DNA of 64,000 bases from Treponema vincentii (GTDB lineage Bacteria > Spirochaetota > Spirochaetia > Treponematales > Treponemataceae): positions 806,001-870,000 of the forward strand of contig NZ_CP050497.1 of NCBI RefSeq assembly GCF_018336815.1. Direction: 5' to 3'. Under the pieces are notes generated by a model. It made no database searches. It worked only from the letters and a program-made list of their open reading frames with translations, and had not been told where the DNA came from. Shown here piece after piece: positions 55,247-63,396 of this stretch. The position numbers and the translations under genes are program-made. The stretch's first letter is position 1; every line of letters starts with the position of its first letter.

Positions 55247-56560
55247 ATGGCAGAACATTACTTACTTGATACGGAAACCGTAAAGACATACCTTGTTGAA
55301 AAACTCAAGCTATTTCCCGCCGATGAACCGCTCGATGCGGAAGAAATCGGAGACGGGAATATCAACTATGTATTCCGTGTGTGTTCCCGTACAAGCGGAA
55401 AAAGTATTATTGTAAAACAGGCAGACCGGCTGCTCCGCTCATCGGGGCGTCCGCTCGACATTACCCGCAGCAAAAGAGAGGCGGATGCGCTCCGTATTTA
55501 CGCCGACCTTACCCCGCAGTTTATTCCCCGTATTTACGCCTACGACGATACCATGAGCGCTATCTGCATGGAAGATATTTCCTATTGCGGTAATCTACGG
55601 AAGGAATTGATGGCGGGGCGTCCGCTTCCGGCGAACTTCGCAGAAAACGCAGCATCCTTTTTGGCCGATGCGGTTTTTGGGACAAGTGATCTATTTGTAT
55701 CTCCGGAGGAAAAGAAGGAGCGGGTAAAAGCGTTTATTAATCCCGAACTGTGCGCAATTTCCGAAACGCTGGTTTTTTCCGAGCCGTACTGCAACGGAAA
55801 AAACCGCAACCGTATTACGCCCGGGAACGAGGCCTTTATTCAAAAAACGCTGTACAATGACGAAGCGCTTAAAGCCGAGGCCGCTTCGCTGCGGGAAACA
55901 TTTATGAATAAGGCGGAGGCTCTTATCCACGGGGATTTACACACCGGCTCCATTTTTATCGGAAATAATACCGGCACTGCCATCGATAAGAATGGAACAA
56001 CCGAGCCGTGTATGAAAATTATCGATCCCGAATTCGCTTTTTACGGCCCAATCGGATACGACCTCGGTAATATTATCGCACACCTTTATTGTGCATGGAT
56101 GTATGTCGCTTTTACCCGTGGCGCCTGCTGCGACGAAAAATTCTATGCGCAGGGAGAGCTGCAATCACCCGTACCTCAGCCCCGTGCTGCCGATGATTTT
56201 ACCGAACGGATAGCCGCCGCAATCGAAACCCTGCCGCAGCTTTTTACCGCAAAAGCGCTGGAACGGTGTAAAACCGTCCCATTGAGCGACCCGCTCTACA
56301 ACGAACGGTATATCCGGCGGAGGCTTACTGAAATACGTGCCGATGCCTACGGCTTTGCCGGTACCGAAATAATCCGCCGCGCAGTCGGCGACACCAAAAT
56401 CGCCGAATTTGACGCAATGGGGTCTGATCCGCGGCGTATTACTATGGAACGCATCGTAATAAAGATAGCCTGTAGGTTAATTAAGCGGCGGCGGCAAGCA
56501 GGTGTCGGAGCAGGCACGGTTGCATACTTTAGAAAAACGCTGTTAAACAATGAAATATGA
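55247..56560 (+). CDS. mtnK: Methylthioribose kinase (MtnK)
   Basis: It phosphorylates 5-methylthioribose in methionine salvage. 437 residues with an APH/choline-kinase fold: GDGNINYVFRV at about residue 33, the catalytic loop IHGDLHTGSIF (about 230) and IDPEFAFYGPIGYDLGN. These match MtnK precisely. No other salvage gene (mtnA, mtnN) is adjacent. The ATG at 55247 has AAGGA 13 bases upstream, which is long; alternative starts are not better. The gene is alone, 75 bases after the glycosyltransferase. Confidence 0.9.
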   Translation: MAEHYLLDTETVKTYLVEKLKLFPADEPLDAEEIGDGNINYVFRVCSRTSGKSIIVKQADRLLRSSGRPLDITRSKREADALRIYADLTPQFIPRIYAYDDTMSAICMEDISYCGNLRKELMAGRPLPANFAENAASFLADAVFGTSDLFVSPEEKKERVKAFINPELCAISETLVFSEPYCNGKNRNRITPGNEAFIQKTLYNDEALKAEAASLRETFMNKAEALIHGDLHTGSIFIGNNTGTAIDKNGTTEPCMKIIDPEFAFYGPIGYDLGNIIAHLYCAWMYVAFTRGACCDEKFYAQGELQSPVPQPRAADDFTERIAAAIETLPQLFTAKALERCKTVPLSDPLYNERYIRRRLTEIRADAYGFAGTEIIRRAVGDTKIAEFDAMGSDPRRITMERIVIKIACRLIKRRRQAGVGAGTVAYFRKTLLNNEI

Positions 56561-56674
56561 TCCGTTTGCACAAGAATAAAAACTGAGACATTGCGGTTTG
56601 GTATACGGCTTGTATCCGGTACTACTATTTTCAAAACGCCATATTTTTATTTTAAACAAGAAGAAATTAAGGGC

Positions 56675-56703
56675 TTGACACCCGATACCGTCTTGTGTAC
56701 TAT
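56675..56703 (+). promoter_or_regulatory. tRNA-Arg promoter
   Basis: TTGACA (56675-56680), 17 bases, TACTAT (56698-56703), directly upstream of the tRNA gene. Confidence 0.8.
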
Positions 56704-56715
56704 AAAACAGCCTTT

Positions 56716-56789
56716 GGGACTATAGCTCAGCTGGATAGAGCGTCAGATTCCGGATCTGAAGGCCGGCGGTTCGAATCCGCCTAGTCTCA
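56716..56789 (+). tRNA. tRNA-Arg (anticodon CCG)
   Basis: 74 bases folding as a standard cloverleaf. The acceptor GGGACTA pairs with TAGTCTC (one G-U), the D-arm is GCTC...GAGC, and the anticodon arm TCAGA-TTCCGGA-TCTGA has CCG at loop positions 3-5. The T-arm is GGCGG-TTCGAAT-CCGCC. The discriminator base is A. CCA is not encoded, so it is added post-transcriptionally. It reads CGG codons. Confidence 0.96.
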
Positions 56790-56816
56790 TTCTTTTTATA
56801 ATATTTAACTTCTTGT

Positions 56817-56858
56817 TAGGAACCTCTAAAAACCTCAGTTTTTTAAAGATGCCCTGTT
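56817..56858. repeat. Partial family B repeat end
   Basis: TAGGAACCTCTAAAAACCTCAG, the typical left end, is followed by GTTTTTTAAAGATGCCC, a degenerate right end. The long interior of copies 1 and 2 is missing. It lies between the tRNA and the MATE exporter gene. Confidence 0.6.
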
Positions 56859-56937
56859 GTTTCCCGTATTTCATGCCAGCCTCGTTAGGTCTATTTTAAC
56901 CGGTCTGTTGACCATTATATTTTTTTAAGGAAATAAA

Positions 56938-58282
56938 ATGATAGTCGAACAAAGAAATAGTGATCTGACGGAAGGAATTATCTGGAAAACGCTGATTATA
57001 TTTACCGTACCGATTTTGGTGGGGAATTTTTTTTCAGCATTTATATACGACAGCTGATGCGGTGATTGTCGGGCGTTTTACCGGCAAAGAAGGCCTTGCC
57101 GCAATCGATTCTATTTTTAGCCTATTAAGATTACCCGTTAATTTGTTCAGCGGACTGTCGGCCGGTTCTTCAATTTTAATTCCACAGCTCTATGGAGCAA
57201 AAAAGTACAATGATCTGTCAAAGACAATGCATACGGCATTAGTACTCACGTTTATTGTCGGAACGGTTTTATCTACTATCGGTGTTTTATTGGCTCCTGC
57301 ATTATTGGTAATGATGGGCGTTCCTTCCGATATTTTTAATGCAACACTAATCTATGCCAGGATATACTTCGGCGGGATGTTAATCTCGCTCTTTTATAAT
57401 ATTGCTGCAGGAATTTTACGGGCAATGGGAAATGCGCAAACGCCGTTTTATGCATTGGTGATTTCAAGCGGAATAAATGTTATACTCGACATTGTATTTA
57501 TCGGTGTGTTCAAGTGGGGTATCGGCGGGGCAGCTTTCGCAACCGTGTTTGCACAATTATGCAGTGCATCAATTCTTTTTGTTACACTTTCAAAAAAAAG
57601 CAGCTTGTGTCCGTTATATATTTCAAAGTTTAAAGTATACGGTACTGTAGTTACAGCTATCACAAAACTGGGTATTCCGATAGGGTTGCAGTCAATACTT
57701 TTTCCAGTTGCAAATATGATCATTCAGGCGCGGGTAAATGCTACCGGTACGAAAAACATTGCGGCATGGGCGTTATGTGGTAAATTGGATTTTCTGATTT
57801 GGATTTCACTTGAAGCAATGGTAACCTCTGTTTCTACGTTTGTTGCACAAAACTATGGTGCGAAAAAATATGACAGGGTAAGTACGGGGGTTCGTACCGG
57901 TTTATTGATGAGTACTGCCATTATCGGAATATTGAGTGCGATCTTGTATTTATGGTGTGTGCCATTGGGAAAGCTCTTTATCAGCGCTGAAGATTATGGT
58001 ATTCTTACCATTGCTGAACGGTTAATGCATCTGATGGCTCCCTTTTATACGGTATTCGTATTTTCGGAGATTTTGTCTGCAGCAATGTACGGAATCGGCG
58101 AAACATTTAAACCGATGATTATTACCTTGCTTGGAATATGTGTGTTCCGTATTCTGTGGATATGGTGTGTCGTACCGCTGTATCCTTCGATTGAAGTAAT
58201 CGTGTGGGCGTTTCCTGTATCTTGGAGTTTAACTACCGTCGCATTTATTGTTGCATATCTGCGATTGCGGAGAAATATATGA
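56938..58282 (+). CDS. MATE-family multidrug/metabolite exporter, reading frame interrupted
   Basis: Start ATG 56938 with AAGGA 7 bases upstream. The first 30 residues (SDLTEGIIWKTLIIFTVPIL) are the usual MATE N-terminus. The frame then ends at a TGA, while the family continues (QHLYTTADAVIVGRFTG onward) in the next frame to 58282 with about 12 helices in all. The break is at a T8 run (57027-57034); T7 would give a 447-residue protein, the family length. MATE proteins export cationic drugs using H+ or Na+. As the rest is intact, a base-call error or slippage is favoured over decay. The stop overlaps the next gene (ATGA). Confidence 0.88.
57027..57034 (+). other. T8 homopolymer at the MATE-gene frame break
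   Basis: There are eight consecutive T; seven would restore the frame (GNFF-QHLYTTADA). Confidence 0.8.
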
Positions 58283-59862
58283 AAATTATTTTTATTACCG
58301 GTGTGTCCGGAACGATGGGATCCGAAGCATTAAAACAGATTGCTCAAACGGGAGCATTCCGGTGCCGTGTTCTATTACGACCTAAAAAGGCGAATATAAA
58401 GCTGGCAAAAAAGCTTCAAAAAAACGAAAACATTGAAGTGTTGTTCGGTGATATACAAAACTACGAAGACTGCCTTGCCGGCGTAAAAGATGCAGATTAT
58501 GTGCTTCACTGCGCAGCGATTATTCCTCCGGCAGCCGACCACAATCATGATGCTGCATTCCGTACGAATTGGCTGGGGACTCAAAATCTGCTTAATGCTG
58601 TGGTAGAAAACGGACAAATCGAAAAGACCAAATTCGTTTACATAGGCACCGTTGCGGAATACGGTAATAGAACATTCAAACACCCGTGGGGACGAGTCGG
58701 CGATCCGCTTCTGCCGAGTGCATTTGATATGTATGCGGCAAGCAAAGTAAAGGCTGAGCGTGCGGTTATTGAATCCCCTTTATGCTGGGTTTCGCTGCGG
58801 CAAAGCGGTATCTTATATGACGAAGTGCTTTTCAATAATATGAATGATGGGTTGATGTTTCATACGTGCTGGAATACGCCGATAGAATGGGCAACGGCGC
58901 GTACCTCCGGTCTGCTTCTGAAAAATCTCGTTGAAAAAGATACAAACGGAACGCTCAGGTCTGATTTTTGGAAAAAGGTATACAATATCGGAAACGGAAA
59001 GGATGCCCGTGTTACCGGCTTTGAAACACTTGACCGCGGTTTTAAAATGATGGGACGGAGCGCCGAGGAAATTTTCCGCCCCGAATGGAATGCAAGCCGC
59101 AATTTCCATTGTATGTGGTTTGCCGATTCTCATATATTAAACAGCTATCTGGATTTCCAGCATGAGGGGTTTGAAGCGTTTTTTTCAAAGCTTGAAAAAA
59201 AATTATGGTATTTTAAATTGGGAAAACCGTTCCCGCGCCTTGTTCAGCGTTTTTCCATTATGCCGCTACTGAACACAAATAATGCTCCGGTCTTCTGGGT
59301 TACGCACAACCTCAAAAAAAGAGTTGATGCCTTTTTCGGATCGCCGGAAGCGTATAACGCAATCCCGCGCAGCTGGAAAAAATTTCCGTTATTGTGCAAA
59401 AATCAAAACCCTGAAACCGGTGCTGAGTTAGATTACGCGGCATTAAAAGACGAAGCATTGCTTGCAGCAAACAATATGCTTTTAAATCACGGTTATGATG
59501 AAACAAAGAAGCCGGATGAACTTGATATTGAAGATATGCAGCAGGCAGCGGCTTTCCGGGGCGGCAAGTGCAATAGTACAACGATGACCCGCGGCGATAT
59601 GTACCGCCCGCTGCAATGGCAGTGCCATAATGGTCATCATTTTTCGGCGACGCCGTATTTGGTGCTTAAAACAGGGCATTGGTGTCCCGAATGCTGCAGC
59701 GTACCGCCGTGGAATTTCGGAGAGCTTGCAAAGCACATTCCGTTTTATGCGCAAGTATGGTACGACGACCACACGGCTGATGAAACGGAATCGTATTCAG
59801 CAGAGGATGCCCGCGATATATTCGCCTACGAAGCAGGTTCCTCTAATACACAAAGGGGATGA
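58279..59862 (+). CDS. NAD-dependent epimerase/dehydratase with C-terminal zinc-ribbon-like domain
   Basis: 527 residues. The Rossmann N-terminus (IIFITGVSGTMGSEALKQI) is an extended SDR, with LHCAAIIPP and the YxxxK-type site in DMYAASKVKAERAV, residues about 155-162. A long middle region (about 250-420) is unassigned. The last 110 residues have CHNGHHFSATPYLVL and HWCPECC, a CxxxH...CxxC zinc-ribbon-like arrangement as in DUF4379-type domains. This fusion is unusual; substrate unknown. The ATG at 58279 overlaps the MATE stop, so they form one operon. The end overlaps the convergent steroid-reductase-like gene by 20 bases. Confidence 0.75.
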   Translation: MKIIFITGVSGTMGSEALKQIAQTGAFRCRVLLRPKKANIKLAKKLQKNENIEVLFGDIQNYEDCLAGVKDADYVLHCAAIIPPAADHNHDAAFRTNWLGTQNLLNAVVENGQIEKTKFVYIGTVAEYGNRTFKHPWGRVGDPLLPSAFDMYAASKVKAERAVIESPLCWVSLRQSGILYDEVLFNNMNDGLMFHTCWNTPIEWATARTSGLLLKNLVEKDTNGTLRSDFWKKVYNIGNGKDARVTGFETLDRGFKMMGRSAEEIFRPEWNASRNFHCMWFADSHILNSYLDFQHEGFEAFFSKLEKKLWYFKLGKPFPRLVQRFSIMPLLNTNNAPVFWVTHNLKKRVDAFFGSPEAYNAIPRSWKKFPLLCKNQNPETGAELDYAALKDEALLAANNMLLNHGYDETKKPDELDIEDMQQAAAFRGGKCNSTTMTRGDMYRPLQWQCHNGHHFSATPYLVLKTGHWCPECCSVPPWNFGELAKHIPFYAQVWYDDHTADETESYSAEDARDIFAYEAGSSNTQRG

Positions 59863-60610
59863 TACGCTTCGGTTTATAGCGGGCAAATTCATCGGGGAAG
59901 TCTTGCGCATATTTTTTATACAAGGCATGAGAGCGCGGTACCAAGTTGCAAGCCGTCCAAAATAAAAACAGGAAACCGGCGGATGACCATGTTAAAACGG
60001 CGAAGCCGAGCCATTCCACCAATTCACCGAAGTAGTTTGCGCTGGTAACGTAGCGGTACATTCCCTTACACGGATAGTAGTGCTTGCTGTCTCCATTTGA
60101 TCTCAGCGAACGGATATAGGAATCGGATTGTATATTGATAAACATACCGGCACAAAATAAAATTGCGCCGAGGATAAAACGGGGATCGGCAAACCAGCGC
60201 ACGTTATACATCTCTGCAGGAGAAAAATAAAAAATCCATAAACCGATTAAAAACGCATTGATCGTATTAAAGAGCATCCCCATTGATACTATGCTGAGCG
60301 GCATTTTACTGTTTCCCTTGAGCAGCATCGGGAAAATCAGCGTGCGTTGAATATAGTGGGCAAGGAAGAAAGACACAAGCACTATCCGCACCGGTTTGTG
60401 TGCATAGTCGAGTACGGACAGTAAAGAAATCATAACGATAAGAGTTGGACACTCCATCAGCATCCATGCAGCTTTATTGTTAAAACTGAAGCCCCATTTT
60501 TTATCGATCAGCTTTCCGTACCCCGCAGGAATAAAATACAAGGCAAAAAAGCATATCAATCCCAAAACGAGCATGACAATTTCAACAGTACAATATACAG
60601 AATATAACAT
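59843..60610 (-). CDS. 3-oxo-5-alpha-steroid 4-dehydrogenase family membrane enzyme
   Basis: 255 residues from ATG 60610, with six to seven hydrophobic segments. The C-terminal half has the family pattern CKGMYRYVTSANYFGELVEWLGFA, TACNLVPRSHALYKKYAQDF and RYKPKRIIPFVY (in part). It matches SRD5A-type NADPH steroid 5-alpha-reductases; a homologue has been reported in the oral T. denticola. A longer in-frame start at a TTG (60646) would lie inside the promoter and is not used. The promoter gives a nearly leaderless mRNA. Convergent overlap with the epimerase gene. Confidence 0.85.
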   Translation of the reverse strand: MLYSVYCTVEIVMLVLGLICFFALYFIPAGYGKLIDKKWGFSFNNKAAWMLMECPTLIVMISLLSVLDYAHKPVRIVLVSFFLAHYIQRTLIFPMLLKGNSKMPLSIVSMGMLFNTINAFLIGLWIFYFSPAEMYNVRWFADPRFILGAILFCAGMFINIQSDSYIRSLRSNGDSKHYYPCKGMYRYVTSANYFGELVEWLGFAVLTWSSAGFLFLFWTACNLVPRSHALYKKYAQDFPDEFARYKPKRIIPFVY

Positions 60611-60617
60611 GCACAAC

Positions 60618-60646
60618 AGTATCACCGCTTTTCTTCTTTTAATCAA
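60618..60646 (-). promoter_or_regulatory. Sigma-70 promoter of the steroid-reductase-like gene (leaderless)
   Basis: Minus strand: TTGATT (60641-60646), exactly 17 bases, GATACT (60618-60623), 7 bases to ATG at 60610. Confidence 0.7.
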
Positions 60647-60764
60647 CTATCCCTCGACACAGCGGGTTGGAAAATGCTACTTTCCGCACGAATCAAGTAC
60701 CGGTATGAAGGGTTGACAGGCAGCATAAATACTCGTAGCTTACTTAAAAAGGCTAAATGAGAGT

Positions 60765-61418
60765 ATGGATCCTACGATACGATTGCTTCCCGCCGATGCA
60801 GTGTACACGGTGTATGAACGGCTGCGGCAGGAAAATCCCAACCCGCGGAGCGAGCTGCATTGGAAAAATGTCTATACATTGCTGGTTGCCGTGGTGCTTT
60901 CCGCGCAGGCAACCGATGTCGGGGTAAACAAGGCAACCGCACCTCTTTTTGAAAAGGTTGAAACACCGGAGCAAATGCTTGACCTCGGCGAAGAGGGACT
61001 GAAAAGCTATATCAATTCCATCAATTTATACCCGACAAAGGCGAAGCGGATTATCGCGCTCAGTAAGATTCTGATAGACCAATATCATTCGGAGGTGCCG
61101 CATGACCGTACTGCATTGGAAAGCCTTCCGGGGGTCGGGCGGAAAACAGCCAATGTTGTGCTGAATGTAGGATTCGGAGAACCTGCAATAGCGGTTGATA
61201 CACATATTCTGCGTACTGCCCCTCGTATCGGACTGTCGCAGGGGACAACCCCGCTTGAGGTTGAGCAGGATTTACTGCGCATAACACCCGAAGAATTTTT
61301 GCCGGACGCTCATCATTGGATATTATTGCACGGCAGATATGTCTGTAAAGCTCGAAATCCTGATTGTTCCGAATGTAAGCTCAATGATATATGCTTAAAA
61401 AACGGGGTAGGGGACTAG
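60765..61418 (+). CDS. nth: Endonuclease III
   Basis: A bifunctional DNA glycosylase/AP-lyase removing oxidised pyrimidines. 217 residues: HhH LPGVGRKTANVVL with the catalytic Lys in GRKTAN, the catalytic Asp in AVDTHILR, and the C-terminal 4Fe-4S cysteines spaced C-x6-C-x2-C-x5-C (CKARNPDCSECKLNDIC). It keeps its cluster, unlike the MutY-family protein upstream. The start at 60765 has AAAAAGG about 12 bases upstream, which is long but workable. A TTGACA lies at about 60714. Confidence 0.96.
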   Translation: MDPTIRLLPADAVYTVYERLRQENPNPRSELHWKNVYTLLVAVVLSAQATDVGVNKATAPLFEKVETPEQMLDLGEEGLKSYINSINLYPTKAKRIIALSKILIDQYHSEVPHDRTALESLPGVGRKTANVVLNVGFGEPAIAVDTHILRTAPRIGLSQGTTPLEVEQDLLRITPEEFLPDAHHWILLHGRYVCKARNPDCSECKLNDICLKNGVGD

Positions 61419-61469
61419 AATTATAAAAAAGGGGAAAGTTGGGTAGGCTGATTGGTTTTACGATCTCGT

Positions 61470-62240
61470 TTATAATAGAGCCGTTCCCAGCCGTTGTTTT
61501 ATTTTTTCATTGGTAGGGCGGACATCGTAATACGCTGCTTTGAAGGTAACCGTGCGGGCGGTGGTATCCCATAGCGCAAAATATGCAGGGAAATGCGTTT
61601 TATCGGCAAGCGATTTCGCCCTGTCCTCAGCTGCGCCTAATACGCGCGGAAAGCCTACGCTGCCCGGATTGACGATACAGCAATCTTTATCGAGTGTTAC
61701 CGTTTGCTCCGGTTCGGGGTATAATGCATTGTAGTATCCCCGATCGATGTAGAAAACGGCAGCTTGGTGCGTGTGTCCGCAAAAGCAGAGTTTAAAGCCT
61801 TCTGCACACAGGTACCGGAGCGATACCGCTGTTTCTTGTCCGCCGTGCAGATATTCGGTGACGGGTTCCAACGGCGACCCATGCACAAGCAGTGTCTTTT
61901 CGGATAAAAAATAGAGAGGACGTAATCGTGCTAAAAAGAATCGGCTTTTCCACGAGATAAGCGATGCAGTCTTTTTGAGCGAACGGCGGGCATTCTCGCT
62001 GAACCAGTCGGACGGAAGCCTTTTAAGCAATCCTTCTTCGTGATTACCTGTCAGAAGAATGCACGGCTGGATATGTTTTTTTAATCCTTTTACTTGCTGA
62101 ATGCATCCCTCGGGATCGGGACCGTAGCCGACCATATCGCCAAGCGAGATAAAGCCGTCGTACTGTCCCTTGACGGAATCCAGTACAGCGTTGAGTGCTT
62201 CCATGTTTGCATGGATATCTGCCGTTACCACTATTTTCAT
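61470..62240 (-). CDS. Calcineurin-like metallophosphoesterase
   Basis: 256 residues. The di-metal motifs are in order: TADIHANMEAL (D-x-H), SLGDMVGYGPDPE (GD), TGNHEEGLL (GNHE), HGSPLEP and CGHTHQ (GHxH). This fits the YfcE/MJ0936-like single-domain family, which hydrolyse phosphodiesters or nucleotides; the substrate is unknown. ATG 62240; the start is only 24 bases from the divergent gene at 62265. A -10-like TATGAT and a TTGTAA give a leader of only about 7 bases. It is not in an operon. Confidence 0.88.
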   Translation of the reverse strand: MKIVVTADIHANMEALNAVLDSVKGQYDGFISLGDMVGYGPDPEGCIQQVKGLKKHIQPCILLTGNHEEGLLKRLPSDWFSENARRSLKKTASLISWKSRFFLARLRPLYFLSEKTLLVHGSPLEPVTEYLHGGQETAVSLRYLCAEGFKLCFCGHTHQAAVFYIDRGYYNALYPEPEQTVTLDKDCCIVNPGSVGFPRVLGAAEDRAKSLADKTHFPAYFALWDTTARTVTFKAAYYDVRPTNEKIKQRLGTALL

Positions 62241-62264
62241 ATTGAGAGGAATATATCATACCGT

Positions 62265-62843
62265 ATGCCGGAAAAACTTACAACAAGACTTTTGAATAAC
62301 CTCCGGGATAGCTTTCAATCCGATTGGAAATTGCTTTCCGAAACGGAGCATTTTCTTGCGTCTACCCCTTTGCAGCAGAACTATGAGCAGCAATTTGCCG
62401 TATGGCGTAAACGGCTGCAAACAGGGAAAAATGATGCGGTACGCGCATCGGTACGGGAAGACCTTATCGCATTGAGGAAAGCGCTGCGTTTGGAAGGGTA
62501 TGATTTATCTCTCGGAGCAATTCAGCTTATTGTAAAAGATTTTGTGAACGATGATGCGGCGGCTCGCGGTTTCCGGCGGGTTGTGATTTGCTTTTGCGAT
62601 GCAGGATTGTTTTGGCTGTCGGGAGAAGCTAATCACCTTGAACTTGGCAGTGATCTACAGGCCGAGTTGGAACGTAAGCAACTGTATGTTCATCCCGAGA
62701 TGCATTATCTTTGGTTCCTGTGGGAGCGGAACGCCTTACTGTTAAGCGGTTCCGCAACCGAAACAAAAGAAGCTTTTGAGCGTCTGCAAAAACGTGCCTA
62801 CGCCAATCCTCAAAAAATATTGCGGTACCTGAAAGCGTTATAA
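62265..62843 (+). CDS. Hypothetical protein, 192 residues
   Basis: Starts MPEKLTTRLLNNLRDSFQSD. The N-terminal half is helical and basic, and the second half contains GAIQLIVKDFVNDDAAARGF and a Trp/Leu-rich LYVHPEMHYLWFLWERNALL. It has no signal peptide, transmembrane helix or recognised fold. A TATCAT at 62254-62259 ends 5 bases before the ATG, without a good -35, so it may also be leaderless. It is divergent from the phosphoesterase gene. I do not assign a function. Confidence 0.65.
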   Translation: MPEKLTTRLLNNLRDSFQSDWKLLSETEHFLASTPLQQNYEQQFAVWRKRLQTGKNDAVRASVREDLIALRKALRLEGYDLSLGAIQLIVKDFVNDDAAARGFRRVVICFCDAGLFWLSGEANHLELGSDLQAELERKQLYVHPEMHYLWFLWERNALLLSGSATETKEAFERLQKRAYANPQKILRYLKAL

Positions 62844-62940
62844 TATCAGGGTTGCTTATCGTAAGACTAAATCGCTACACATCCTGTGCAGTGCATAAAA
62901 ACCAGCCTCGAACGGCGGTTTGCTTTATCAAAAAACCTGC

Positions 62941-62946
62941 TATAAT
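62941..62946 (+). promoter_or_regulatory. Extended -10 (TGC-TATAAT) 6 bases before a start
   Basis: TATAAT at 62941-62946 is preceded by TGC (extended -10), then ACCGGT and ATG at 62953. Confidence 0.55.
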
Positions 62947-62952
62947 ACCGGT

Positions 62953-63396
62953 ATGAACATGACCTGCAAATTACCGATCGGTATACAGAGTTTTGAAAAG
63001 CTGCGGCAGGATGGTTACCTTTACATTGATAAAACACCGTTCATTTGGCATCTTATTCAATCATCCAGTCCTTTTTTCCTCAGCCGCCCGCGCCGGTTCG
63101 GTAAAAGCCTTTTTCTTTCAACTTTAGCGGCATACTTTTGCGGGCCAAAAGAGCTATTCAAGGGCTTGTACCTTGAAAAGGCGGAAGAAAAACAAGCTCT
63201 GCAAGAAGGTAGGAATGCATGGCAAGAATACCCCGTCCTCTATTTGGATTTTAATACAAAAAATTATATAGACCAGCAGGCTCTTGTAGATATTCTGAAT
63301 CAAAAGGGATACTCTTTATCCAAACCGCAATTTATGATACTATACCCGGATGGAGTACCAAGTAACTGCGACACGGCGCAGGCCTCAGCGATTTGA
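62953..63396 (+). pseudogene. Truncated AAA-ATPase-like/PD-(D/E)XK nuclease family remnant
   Basis: The first about 115 residues match the AAA-ATPase-like plus PDDEXK_9 family common in Treponema and Bacteroides: LPIGIQSFEKLRQDGYLYID, a P-loop-like RPRRFGKSLFLSTLAAYF, and YPVLYLDFN. The match stops after about QQALVDILNQ. The remaining tail is unrelated and overlaps the dnaX start. The normal family is over 500 residues. It looks like a remnant whose 3' part was lost, apparently cut at the dnaX promoter. Confidence 0.65.
63315..63343 (+). promoter_or_regulatory. Promoter of dnaX (predicted leaderless)
   Basis: TTTATC (63315-63320), 17 bases, TACTAT (63338-63343), 6 bases to ATG 63350. The -35 is weak. 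Confidence 0.55.

Noticed and set aside
60611-60646. TTG start at 60646 for the steroid-reductase-like gene
   Set aside because: It falls on the -35 box of the best promoter; the ATG at 60610 is favoured.
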